Positions 43,265 through 51,095 of a DNA stretch of 64,000 nt are shown here, one piece after another (the stretch's first letter is position 1; every line of letters starts with the position of its first letter). Origin of the DNA: Thermofilum uzonense (GTDB taxonomy: Archaea; Thermoproteota; Thermoprotei; Thermofilales; Thermofilaceae). Under the pieces are notes generated by a model. The model worked only from the letters and a program-made list of their open reading frames with translations, was not told where the DNA came from and did not search any database. Where the stretch lies: NCBI RefSeq assembly GCF_000993805.1, contig NZ_CP009961.1, positions 800,714 through 864,713 on the forward strand. The letters are read 5' to 3'. Made by a program: the position numbers and the translations under genes.

Positions 43265-44869
43265 TTATCCGAGGATTCCAAGGATGGCTAGTATGAAGGC
43301 TACGAGGAAGAGCACTATCACCGCTTTGCCGTAACTGTAGCCCTTGTTCTTGATTAGCCAGTACGTGAAGAGTGTGAAGAGTAACGGGAGTAGTGAGGGC
43401 ATAAGCTGGTCTAGGACTGGTTGCAGCTTTATGGCCTGCCCGTGGAACTGGGCTAGAACTATTGGCGTTGTGGCTCTCACGTAGGTTGCTGTAATCCCAC
43501 CTATCACTGCCATAGCGAACGCCATTACGGCTTCGCGGAAGACCTTCAAAACGTCTCCCTTGAGGACTTCTGAGAGCGAGAGACCGTACTTGTAGCCGTA
43601 CACTAGGGAGTAGTATTTGATAGCCCAGGAGACGGGAATCCATATGAGGAGTGCTACTAGCGGGCCCAGAATGTTACCGTTGACTCCTAGAGATGCTCCA
43701 AGGAGGAAGGCTATGGGAAGTAGGGTGAACCAGAGCATGGAGTCGCCTAGCCCTGCAAATGGTCCCATGAGGGCGGTCTTAACTCCACGAATTGTATCTG
43801 GGTCGGCGCCCTGCTCCTCAAGTGATATTACCATCCCGTATATCGCGTTGTGCACGTGGGGCTCCGTGTTGTAGAACTCGTTATGTAATCTCATCCAGGC
43901 TTTCAACTCCTCGGGGTCTTTTCTGAGCTTCTTTTCAACCTCTAGCATACCATGTGCGAAGCCCGTGCCCATCATTCTCTCATAGTTCCATGAAGACTGT
44001 ATGAACCATGATAATCCAAACCATCTGAAGAAGTCCTTCGAAGTCGCTGAGCCTTTAACCCCCTGAGACCCGGATGAAAGGGTTAACTGTTGGAGTGCTT
44101 CGCGGTGGGTGAACAGGTAGAGAGCAAAAATGATTGAGCCGGCAACTAATGCTATTGCGAGTAGGCTGAGTTTGAGGTAGGCGGCTAGTGCAAATCCGAG
44201 AATGTAGAAGGCTACCGTCTCCCTTGAAAGCATCATTTTCATCATTATAGCGGCACCTAGAGCTGGTAGAACTGCTCCGGCGACTCCCATCGCGTCCCAG
44301 AATCGAATCGTTAGCGGGCCTAGCTGTACTACTTGTAGTGCCTCGATGAAAGATTTCACGGCCTGCGGGTTTATCGCTAGCGCACCCACGAAGGCCCATA
44401 TAGGAATAGCTCTGCTGAGAGCCCACGGGACGGCGCCTAGGATATTTATGAGGGGTATTTTATCGAAGTTTCCTTTCTCGATCTCGGCGTCAGCCCAGTG
44501 GGTGAATACCGCGTCGAAGGATCTTACGACGATCTCCAGGTTCATCGTCAGGACTGCCACTGGTATTGCTAGTGGAACGGCTGCCTCAGGCTTTATCCCC
44601 GCTGTGATTGCAACTACGACTGAAGCAATTGTTCCTGTAGCAGCCTCAGGGACTGTTCCGCCGCCTATAGTGAAGAGTCCTGCAAATACGAATTCTAGTA
44701 GTGAGCCTACGATTAGACCTGTAATCGGGTCGCCTAGGATAATTCCTGTAAGGGTGCCTGCGACTACGGGGCGCCATATTCCAAGGGGGGTGACCCATAT
44801 GTAGTCGAGTCCGAAGATGAAGGCAAGCAGTCCTAGAAGTCCGACTTCAACTGGTCCTAGTGCTGTCAT
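43265..44869 (-). CDS. PTS mannose-family permease, fused IIC-IID
   Basis: Residues about 1-255 form a IIC domain of the mannose (Man) family (start VEVGLLGLLAFIFGLDY, GDPITGLIVGSLLEFVFAG, TGTIASV); a Ser/Gly-rich linker (about 263-277) leads to a IID domain (SSWNYERMMGTGFAHGMLEVE, HNEFYNTEPHVHNAIYGMVISLEE, PFAGLGDSMLW, with a hydrophobic C-terminus). IIC and IID are usually two proteins. The permease takes up the sugar while IIB phosphorylates it. The start ATG has a TATA box 27 bases upstream. IIA and IIB lie divergently on the plus strand. Confidence 0.93.
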   Translation of the reverse strand: MTALGPVEVGLLGLLAFIFGLDYIWVTPLGIWRPVVAGTLTGIILGDPITGLIVGSLLEFVFAGLFTIGGGTVPEAATGTIASVVVAITAGIKPEAAVPLAIPVAVLTMNLEIVVRSFDAVFTHWADAEIEKGNFDKIPLINILGAVPWALSRAIPIWAFVGALAINPQAVKSFIEALQVVQLGPLTIRFWDAMGVAGAVLPALGAAIMMKMMLSRETVAFYILGFALAAYLKLSLLAIALVAGSIIFALYLFTHREALQQLTLSSGSQGVKGSATSKDFFRWFGLSWFIQSSWNYERMMGTGFAHGMLEVEKKLRKDPEELKAWMRLHNEFYNTEPHVHNAIYGMVISLEEQGADPDTIRGVKTALMGPFAGLGDSMLWFTLLPIAFLLGASLGVNGNILGPLVALLIWIPVSWAIKYYSLVYGYKYGLSLSEVLKGDVLKVFREAVMAFAMAVIGGITATYVRATTPIVLAQFHGQAIKLQPVLDQLMPSLLPLLFTLFTYWLIKNKGYSYGKAVIVLFLVAFILAILGILG

Positions 44870-44890
44870 ACATTAGTGTTTTGGTATACT

Positions 44891-44948
44891 TTTTTATAAA
44901 GTTTTCTTAAGAAGAAAACATGATATACTTATGACTTGTTATAAGTCA
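44891..44948. promoter_or_regulatory. Divergent promoters and palindromes between IIC-IID and the IIA-IIB operon
   Basis: A minus-strand TTTATAAAAA (44891-44900) serves IIC-IID and a plus-strand TATACTTA (44924-44931) serves 44957. Between them lies a perfect palindrome GTTTTCTT-AAG-AAGAAAAC (44901-44919), and after the plus TATA is TGACTT-gttat-AAGTCA (44932-44948). Confidence 0.55.
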
Positions 44949-44956
44949 ATGAGAAC

Positions 44957-45841
44957 ATGGTTAAACGAGTGTTAGATTTAACAGGGCAAGAACTTGCCTC
45001 TATAACTGCTAAGGACTTCCTTGAGGCGGTTAAGGCCTCGGAGGGCAGAGTAGTGGCTGCTGAAGTCGTTGTAATTGCACGGCCGCTGGTAGACGGTGTT
45101 TCCAATGTTGAGCTCGCAGCGAGGTTCGGGGCTGACCTTCTGATTCTAAACATGTATGACGTTTTTGATCCCAAGGTTGAAGGAGTGCCACCTCAGCATA
45201 GTTCAATTGGAGGAATTTCTGTCTTCACCCAGCGATTTACAGGAAATAATCTTGAGCCTGTAGATGCAGGGATGCTCCCAGAGGGTAGGAGACTTACCAG
45301 AGAATCTGTGCTCAAAAGTATTGAACATGGTTCTCGCCTCTTGTTGGTTACAGGTAATCCGGGTCTAGGGGTGACGTGGAGGCGAATAGCTCTAGGAGTT
45401 GAGACAGCTAAATCGGTAGCTGCAGAAAAATCCATTGTTATGGGGGGTAAGATGCATAGTGGTGGATTAAGGGTTGAAAAAATGTTTGACTTGAATCTTA
45501 TCGAAGAAGTGCTGGCTAGGGGGGCTGACGGCATATTAATACCTGCGCCTTATACAGTTCCATCATCAACGCCCGAGAATGTTAGAACGGTTGTTTCACT
45601 GGCGGAGAAATACGATGTCTTAGTAATGTGTACAATCGGGACGTCCCAGGAGGGGGCCCAGCCGGAAGTCATAAGAAGCATAGCCTTGCAATCGAAGGCT
45701 TGCGGGTGTGACATTCACCATATCGGTGACTCAGGCTACTCGATGGGCATCGCTAGACCGGAAAACATACTGGAGCTCTCGATAGCTGTGCGAGGAGTAA
45801 GACACACTTATAAGCGTATAGCTATGTCTCACCTAAGGTGA
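44957..45841 (+). CDS. PTS-associated TIM-barrel-like protein (DUF7916-like)
   Basis: The 294-residue protein has the repeating beta-alpha pattern of a TIM barrel, with GADLLILNMYDVFDP, HGSRLLLVTGNPGLGVTW, GADGILIPAPYTVP, and ALQSKACGCDIHHIGDSGYSMGI. I recognise it, with moderate confidence, as the family found in PTS operons of Firmicutes and sometimes annotated as PEP phosphonomutase-like or haloacid dehalogenase-like. Its reaction is not known. It is the first gene of an operon with IIA, IIB and an oxidoreductase; its stop overlaps the IIA start as GTGA. A role in converting the sugar phosphate is likely from context. Confidence 0.65.
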   Translation: MVKRVLDLTGQELASITAKDFLEAVKASEGRVVAAEVVVIARPLVDGVSNVELAARFGADLLILNMYDVFDPKVEGVPPQHSSIGGISVFTQRFTGNNLEPVDAGMLPEGRRLTRESVLKSIEHGSRLLLVTGNPGLGVTWRRIALGVETAKSVAAEKSIVMGGKMHSGGLRVEKMFDLNLIEEVLARGADGILIPAPYTVPSSTPENVRTVVSLAEKYDVLVMCTIGTSQEGAQPEVIRSIALQSKACGCDIHHIGDSGYSMGIARPENILELSIAVRGVRHTYKRIAMSHLR

Positions 45842-46302
45842 AAAGCTTGAAACTCGTACTAGCCTCCCACGGGAGCCTTGGCTGTGAAATGATCAAAGCC
45901 GTGGCAATGATACTAGGCGTCTCCATAATGGAGAAAGCCAATTGTGTAGAGCTCCTCGAGGGAGAAAGCCTAGAAAATTATTACGAGAAACTCTCAAAGA
46001 CTGTCGACAAGGACACAGTCGTGCTCGCAGACCTCTTCGGGGGAACCCCGAGTCGAGCCGCACTAATGCTTCTCCAAGAGGGTAAGGTAAAGGCTGTATT
46101 AACAGGCTTTAACATGGCAATGATGATAGAGATTCTATCAAGCGATGCTAAAACTACTGAAGAACTTATTCAAAACGCGAGGAGAGCAGGCCGTGATGGT
46201 GTTAGAGCCTTTGTAGGCACAGATTTACGTGAACTTATTGACACCCAGGAAACCCAAGAAAAATCTTTTATCCAGCAGTTGTTAAGAAGAGTAAAAAGTT
46301 AA
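45838..46302 (+). CDS. PTS mannose-family IIA component
   Basis: IIA takes the phosphate from HPr and passes it to IIB. The 154 residues show the Man-type IIA fold: SHGSLG carries the phosphorylated His11, and DLFGGTPSRAAL is the second signature. The GTG start overlaps the preceding stop by four bases. It is a stand-alone IIA, unlike the IIAB fusion of E. coli ManX. Confidence 0.9.
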   Translation: MKSLKLVLASHGSLGCEMIKAVAMILGVSIMEKANCVELLEGESLENYYEKLSKTVDKDTVVLADLFGGTPSRAALMLLQEGKVKAVLTGFNMAMMIEILSSDAKTTEELIQNARRAGRDGVRAFVGTDLRELIDTQETQEKSFIQQLLRRVKS

Positions 46303-46317
46303 TGGTAGGGGGTCAAG

Positions 46318-46821
46318 GTGGGCTATCAGCAAAACATATTCATCAGGATTGATGACCGCTTCATACATGGACAAGTTACGGCTGCCTGGACAAAACGGTT
46401 CGGCGCGACTTCAATATGGGTCGTCAACGATAAGATAGCGTCGAACCCGGCACTTAAACAGCTGCAGTTAATGCTTGCTCCCCCAGGGGTATCGGTTCAG
46501 GTTCTTAAGGTAGAAGAGGCATCCGAAAAAGCAAAAAAGCTCAACAATAACGAGAAAGTTCTTATGCTCTTCGAGAACCCCGTGGATGTTGCCAGCTTTC
46601 TAGAAAAGTCGGGTATAAAAGTCGAATACGTTCTTCTAGGCCAGATGGGTTATAGGGCCGGGAGAGTAAAAATTGAAAAGACATTCGACATAGGTCCCGA
46701 GGACCATAAGGCTCTGCTGAGAATACTTGATATGGGCATAAAATTATACTACCAGCAACTCCCGGATTTTCCGCCCAAGCCCATAGACATGGAGCAGAAA
46801 ATTAGAAGCCTTAAGTTTTAG
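46318..46821 (+). CDS. PTS mannose-family IIB component
   Basis: IIB transfers phosphate to the sugar at the permease. The hallmark IRIDDRFIHGQV holds the active His17, and the 167 residues match Man-type IIB. GTG start with AGGGGGT-like sequence about 8 bases before it. It lies 15 bases after IIA and 9 before the oxidoreductase gene. Confidence 0.93.
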   Translation: MGYQQNIFIRIDDRFIHGQVTAAWTKRFGATSIWVVNDKIASNPALKQLQLMLAPPGVSVQVLKVEEASEKAKKLNNNEKVLMLFENPVDVASFLEKSGIKVEYVLLGQMGYRAGRVKIEKTFDIGPEDHKALLRILDMGIKLYYQQLPDFPPKPIDMEQKIRSLKF

Positions 46822-46830
46822 GGGATTTGT

Positions 46831-47949
46831 TTGAAAATAAGGGTCGGGATTATAGGATCTGGCTGGTCTGCAAACGCGTTAGCATGGGCGTTTAATGCGG
46901 TTAGATTTAGTGTAAGAGAGGAGAAGTTCCCTAAAATAGAGCTAGTCCGTGCTATGAGTAGAACAGCCAGGAAAGTCGAGGCCTTTGCGCGAGAGTACGG
47001 CTTTAAGGAGTGGACAACCAGCGAGACCGATTTCTTTAAGGGAGATTTAGACTTGATTGCTATAAGTACGCCTAATAACACACACGCCTTATACTCTATT
47101 AAGGCAATGGAGTCTGGAGCCGATATTATTATAGAAAAACCTTTCACCGTCTCGCTATCAGAGGCGAAAGACGTTGTTTCGAGAGCCGAAAAGCTGGGGA
47201 GAAAAGGCGCTATATGTCTAGTCTCGAGGCTTATTCCGGCTTCCGTGATTGCTCGCGACATGATTTCAAGAGGTGAACTGGGAGAAATAAGAGAGTTCAG
47301 GGCAGTTATAGCCCATGCAAAGCACGCCTACGAGGACACACGGTTCGAGTGGCGTATGAGTAAACAGGTTGCGGGTGGAGGGGTATTCGCGGATCTCGGC
47401 GTCCATGCTTTAGATCTCGCTGAGAGTATAACTTCCCGCAGGATAAAGAGGATTTTGGGACGAACATACACTGTTATTGTGGAGCGAAAGGATCCTGTAA
47501 CAAGGCAGAGCGTAAAGGTTGATACTGAGGATGTTGGCTTCGCATTATTCGAATACGAAAACGGAGCTCCTGGAATAGTGGAGGCTTCCAAGTTATCTCC
47601 TGGATTTGAGGAGCAGATGCGGGTCGAGATCCACGGATCAAGAGGAGGTGTACGGTTCACGCTAACAGAGCCACACACAGTATACCTGTTTAAGAGGGAG
47701 ACTCAGAGGATTGAGAAAATAGTCAAGGGATTCGAGGAGATATATCCATGGCTCAACTGGCCGGCACCTAAAAGCTTTGAGGGATGGGTGTACTCTTACC
47801 TTGTTCTTGTGAAAAATTTTGTGGACAATATTGCTGGGTTAAACGAGAGCCCCTATCCAAACCTCAAAGATGGTCTACGAAGCCAGGAACTTCTAAGCAG
47901 TTTTTACGAATCTGCTGCTAGCGGGAAACCCATAGAAGCCATTCTTTAA
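46831..47949 (+). CDS. Gfo/Idh/MocA-family oxidoreductase
   Basis: The N-terminal Rossmann domain starts VGIIGSGWSA and the family's EKPF lies at residues 102-105. The C-terminal beta domain includes GGGVFADLGVHALDLAE, with the conserved Asp and His. Members oxidise or reduce sugars, amino sugars and cyclitols with NAD(P). The 372 residues fit. It begins with a TTG that follows GGGGAT. As the last gene of the IIA-IIB operon it may modify the imported sugar phosphate or a derivative. Confidence 0.9.
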   Translation: MKIRVGIIGSGWSANALAWAFNAVRFSVREEKFPKIELVRAMSRTARKVEAFAREYGFKEWTTSETDFFKGDLDLIAISTPNNTHALYSIKAMESGADIIIEKPFTVSLSEAKDVVSRAEKLGRKGAICLVSRLIPASVIARDMISRGELGEIREFRAVIAHAKHAYEDTRFEWRMSKQVAGGGVFADLGVHALDLAESITSRRIKRILGRTYTVIVERKDPVTRQSVKVDTEDVGFALFEYENGAPGIVEASKLSPGFEEQMRVEIHGSRGGVRFTLTEPHTVYLFKRETQRIEKIVKGFEEIYPWLNWPAPKSFEGWVYSYLVLVKNFVDNIAGLNESPYPNLKDGLRSQELLSSFYESAASGKPIEAIL

Positions 47950-47998
47950 ATGTCTCTACTTACAAGATAACTTGTAAAGCCGAACAGTCTCAACTTAA

Positions 47999-49243
47999 TT
48001 AGTTATCCTTCAAAGATCTATCATTGATCATAGCTTGTATTTGACCTCGTATCCTGACCTTATCCTGTTTAGAGACAAGCTCGAAAATATACTCATAGCT
48101 TTTAGTTGCTTCTGGAGCTAGATACGCGTAGTAACCGTTTGCGTAGGAGACGATAAGTGTTGGTAAAGAGGTGCTAGCACGTGCTTCAAACAAGCCTGAA
48201 GAAACCTCGAAAGGCAGCCAGATGCTATGCAATATTCCCTTAAGTGTCAATCTTACGATTATTGCCTGGACATTCCTTGGCCAAGCCTTTAAACCGGAAA
48301 GCTTTTCTAAGAGCTCTTTTCCTTCCATTGCGGCTTCAGACCTACGATCCGTTTTCTCTCTACCTACTTCAGAAAAGAATGAAACTTCGCTAAGCTTCTC
48401 AGATGGATGTTTAAGCCTAAGATCCACCTGGTGCTGTTCGACTGAGATGTCTTCAGCTCGTGCTTCTTTAGTGGTAAATATGGGTGCAGAGCCAATGGTT
48501 TGTCTTGCAAGTAGGACTCCCAAACGTTGAGCCTCCGAAAAATTCTGTCCTTTGCGGACGAACCTTGTTGAAACGTTACCCGCCTCTCCATTTACAAAGA
48601 GACATGTCTTAACGCCGAGTTTTTCCTCGATATAATCTGTAGCATACCCGACTAAATCCCGCGAGATGAGGAGATTCTCGGGTCCAAGTACAGTGGGATG
48701 GACACCAAAGTGGAGTAGACCACACTTATCTCCGTTTCTTGAAGAAAAAACTAGAAGCGTAGACTTATCGTTTATCTCACGTGCAGGATCATCCCTGTCG
48801 GTAGCTACACCCTTCACCTTTGCTGTATAGAGGCTTACACTGGCTTGAGAAAGTTTTTCCTCGGCCTCTAGGACAGCATGTTCGAGGGAATCTAAGACAT
48901 AGTCGAAGTAAAGTTTGTCAAACACCTCGTCTCCAAAGGTCAGTAAAGGTGATTTAAACAATGAGGCTGGAGCTGAGTGAGTATGAGTTCCAACCGCTAT
49001 AAACACTTCCCGGCTACTCGCCACCCTCGATTTTGCCGAAGCATACAAATTCTCATCAACTCCCAGTAGGTCAAAACTAGTTATCAGGACTCGAAGCCCT
49101 CCAGATTCCAGTAATAACACCTTGACAAATATGTCATCATGTACTCCCTGCGAGGGCTCCTTCCTCCTAATGTACCCGGCAAGGGGGTGACCCGCCGGAT
49201 TCTCTGGAGTAATAACAGCTTTACCACACCCTACTCGAAGCAT
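47999..49243 (-). CDS. Neutral ceramidase-like Zn hydrolase
   Basis: The sequence starts VGCGKAVITPENPAGHPLAGYIRR, as in the neutral ceramidase family, and has the zinc/catalytic motifs THTHSAPA, LLHFGVHPTVLG and NGEAGNVSTR. It has about 414 residues, with no signal peptide, thus cytoplasmic, and lacks much of the C-terminal domain of true ceramidases. An N-acyl amide is the expected target. It is the last gene in the operon nagA - GlmS-like - this gene. The ATG at 49243 starts right at the domain; a GTG at 49267 overlapping the upstream stop is the alternative. Confidence 0.75.
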   Translation of the reverse strand: MLRVGCGKAVITPENPAGHPLAGYIRRKEPSQGVHDDIFVKVLLLESGGLRVLITSFDLLGVDENLYASAKSRVASSREVFIAVGTHTHSAPASLFKSPLLTFGDEVFDKLYFDYVLDSLEHAVLEAEEKLSQASVSLYTAKVKGVATDRDDPAREINDKSTLLVFSSRNGDKCGLLHFGVHPTVLGPENLLISRDLVGYATDYIEEKLGVKTCLFVNGEAGNVSTRFVRKGQNFSEAQRLGVLLARQTIGSAPIFTTKEARAEDISVEQHQVDLRLKHPSEKLSEVSFFSEVGREKTDRRSEAAMEGKELLEKLSGLKAWPRNVQAIIVRLTLKGILHSIWLPFEVSSGLFEARASTSLPTLIVSYANGYYAYLAPEATKSYEYIFELVSKQDKVRIRGQIQAMINDRSLKDN

Positions 49244-49263
49244 TGAATATCGCTCTTTATAGT

Positions 49264-51093
49264 TCACCTTAAGACTGCCTTAGTTAAATAACGTGGAGCA
49301 TCGATTGGCCTACCTAGATCCACGCCGAGGCGATATGCAAAGAGCTGGAGAGGTATCGAGTAGGCGATTGGTGCTAGGTGTCGCTCTGCTCTCGGAGTTC
49401 TTATAAGGGAAACTGTTTCGGTTTGAATTTGAGATAATTTCTCGTCGCCCTCTAGACTGAAAACCACTGTGGAGGCCCCCGCCTCGATAGCTGAGAGAAT
49501 TAACGGGTAGGTGGCTTCAGCGGCCAGTCTCTCGACAGGAATTATGAATCCCGTCATGAAGCCTTTCTCAACGAGAACAAAGGGACCATGCTTAAACTCG
49601 CCTGCTTCAACACCCTCCGCGTGGAAGTAGGAGGCTTCCTTGAGCTTTAAAGCCGCCTCCAGTGCTAATGGGTATGTTATTCCTCTCGAGACAATATATC
49701 CGCCGCGGCAATTCCTCGCATGGATAATTGCCTTTTTAACCTCCTCATCCATTCTCGTCATTGTCTCTGAGAGCCGGGAGGCCACAGATTTTACTGACTC
49801 CATTTTTTCTCTATAGGTAATTGAATCTATGCGTCCGGATTCCTTAGACGCCGCTAGTGAGACCAGGTAGAGCAGGAGAAGAGTCGAGGTGAAAGTCTTT
49901 GTTGCGGGTACTGAAAGCTCTGGACCAGCCGCTATTGGAAGATAAACATTTGACAGCCTCGCTAGTCTAGAGCCTATATAGTTTGTAAGTCCAAGAATCG
50001 TAGCTCCTCTGATTTTTGCTTCGTATAGTGAGGATAAAACATCTCCTGTTTCGCCAGATTGCGATATTGCGACTACCAGGCTTCCAGGACCAATATTTTC
50101 TACATAGTAAAGTGGGAACTCCGCGGCACTTGTAACTACAGGGCTTACGCCCACTAGCTCGGAAAGATAGTATGAGGCTACCATTCCAGCGTGGAGGCTT
50201 GTGCCGTTAGCAATAATGTATATGTTGTCGGCGCCAAGGATTAGACGTGAGGCGAGCTGCAGGTATTTCTCTTGGAGGGTGTATAGCGTTCGCAGTAGTG
50301 AAAGTGGTGCCTCATATATTTCTCGAAGCATATGATGTGGGAAGCCTCCCTTATCAACGAGTGCAGGGTCTACCTCGAGAGTCAACACTTGTCTCGGGGT
50401 TGTCTCATGTCCTTTTGAGTATACATTTACTCCTTCGCTTGTGACAAAGACAGTTTCAGAAGGGTCAATGATAATGTAGTGATCGGTAAACCCGTGGAGT
50501 GCTGTCAGCGTATTTGTCAAGTAGAAAGCGTTTGGGGATACTCCGACGTAGAGCTTCGTCATGGATGAGTATGCAGCTATACTGGCTGTGTCCCGATCCA
50601 ACACGGAAACCGTGTAAAACCCTTCAAGTTTCTCCTTGAGAGTCTCGAGAGCATTCAATAGGTTATCCTCTCGTTCTAGGGACTCTTCCAAGAGGTGGGC
50701 TGGCGGCTCAAAGTCGCTCCTGGACTGAAGCTTGTGTCCAGACATGAGGACTTGGTCCTTTATTTTCTCATAATTTCCGATAGAGCCGTCGCCAGCTACA
50801 GCTATTCTTTGCCTGCAGTCAGTAAATGGGTGAGCATTCTCAGCAGTTGGTCTGCCATGGGTTGCATACCTGGTCTGTCCTAGGGCAATGGAGGCTTTTC
50901 GTTCGCTGAGGCCGAGTTTTTCAACTACGATATCTACCCAGCCGACCTCCTTATAGACGTTTAGTATACCATCCTCGATGAGTGCAAAGCCTGTACTGTC
51001 GAATCCTTTAAAACGCAGCTTTCTTAGTCCCGAAATCACCTGAGGGACAACATTCTCGTTTTTCCTAGAGACAACCGCAAATATTCCGCCCAA
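49264..51093 (-). CDS. GlmS-like double-SIS protein without a glutaminase nucleophile
   Basis: The whole 609-residue layout is that of glutamine:fructose-6-phosphate aminotransferase, with an N-terminal Ntn domain (about 1-240) and two SIS domains (about 280-420 and 450-609). The SIS part keeps ISQSGETGD, AGEFKHGPF, and the PRYLTKAVL terminus. The Ntn domain keeps QTRYATHG and NAHPF, but the first residue after Met is Gly, not Cys, and the glutamine-binding NG segment reads GDGSIGNY. Ammonia supply from glutamine is thus unlikely. Between nagA and a hydrolase gene, the protein is better explained as a deaminase-isomerase of a hexosamine 6-phosphate. Confidence 0.88.
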   Translation of the reverse strand: MGGIFAVVSRKNENVVPQVISGLRKLRFKGFDSTGFALIEDGILNVYKEVGWVDIVVEKLGLSERKASIALGQTRYATHGRPTAENAHPFTDCRQRIAVAGDGSIGNYEKIKDQVLMSGHKLQSRSDFEPPAHLLEESLEREDNLLNALETLKEKLEGFYTVSVLDRDTASIAAYSSMTKLYVGVSPNAFYLTNTLTALHGFTDHYIIIDPSETVFVTSEGVNVYSKGHETTPRQVLTLEVDPALVDKGGFPHHMLREIYEAPLSLLRTLYTLQEKYLQLASRLILGADNIYIIANGTSLHAGMVASYYLSELVGVSPVVTSAAEFPLYYVENIGPGSLVVAISQSGETGDVLSSLYEAKIRGATILGLTNYIGSRLARLSNVYLPIAAGPELSVPATKTFTSTLLLLYLVSLAASKESGRIDSITYREKMESVKSVASRLSETMTRMDEEVKKAIIHARNCRGGYIVSRGITYPLALEAALKLKEASYFHAEGVEAGEFKHGPFVLVEKGFMTGFIIPVERLAAEATYPLILSAIEAGASTVVFSLEGDEKLSQIQTETVSLIRTPRAERHLAPIAYSIPLQLFAYRLGVDLGRPIDAPRYLTKAVLR

Positions 51094-51095
51094 GT

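Noticed and set aside
43251-43643. 130-codon open frame at the end of the IIC-IID gene
   Set aside because: It is an alternative frame of the PTS permease gene, which is clearly coding there, and has no recognisable domain.
44346-44804. 152-codon open frame opposite the IIC domain
   Set aside because: It is antisense to the PTS permease; Ala- and Thr-rich residues come from the complementary membrane codons.
49264-51093. Annotation as a normal glutamine-dependent GlmS
   Set aside because: The N-terminal Cys nucleophile is Gly and the glutamine-binding segment is changed, so amidotransferase activity is not supported.
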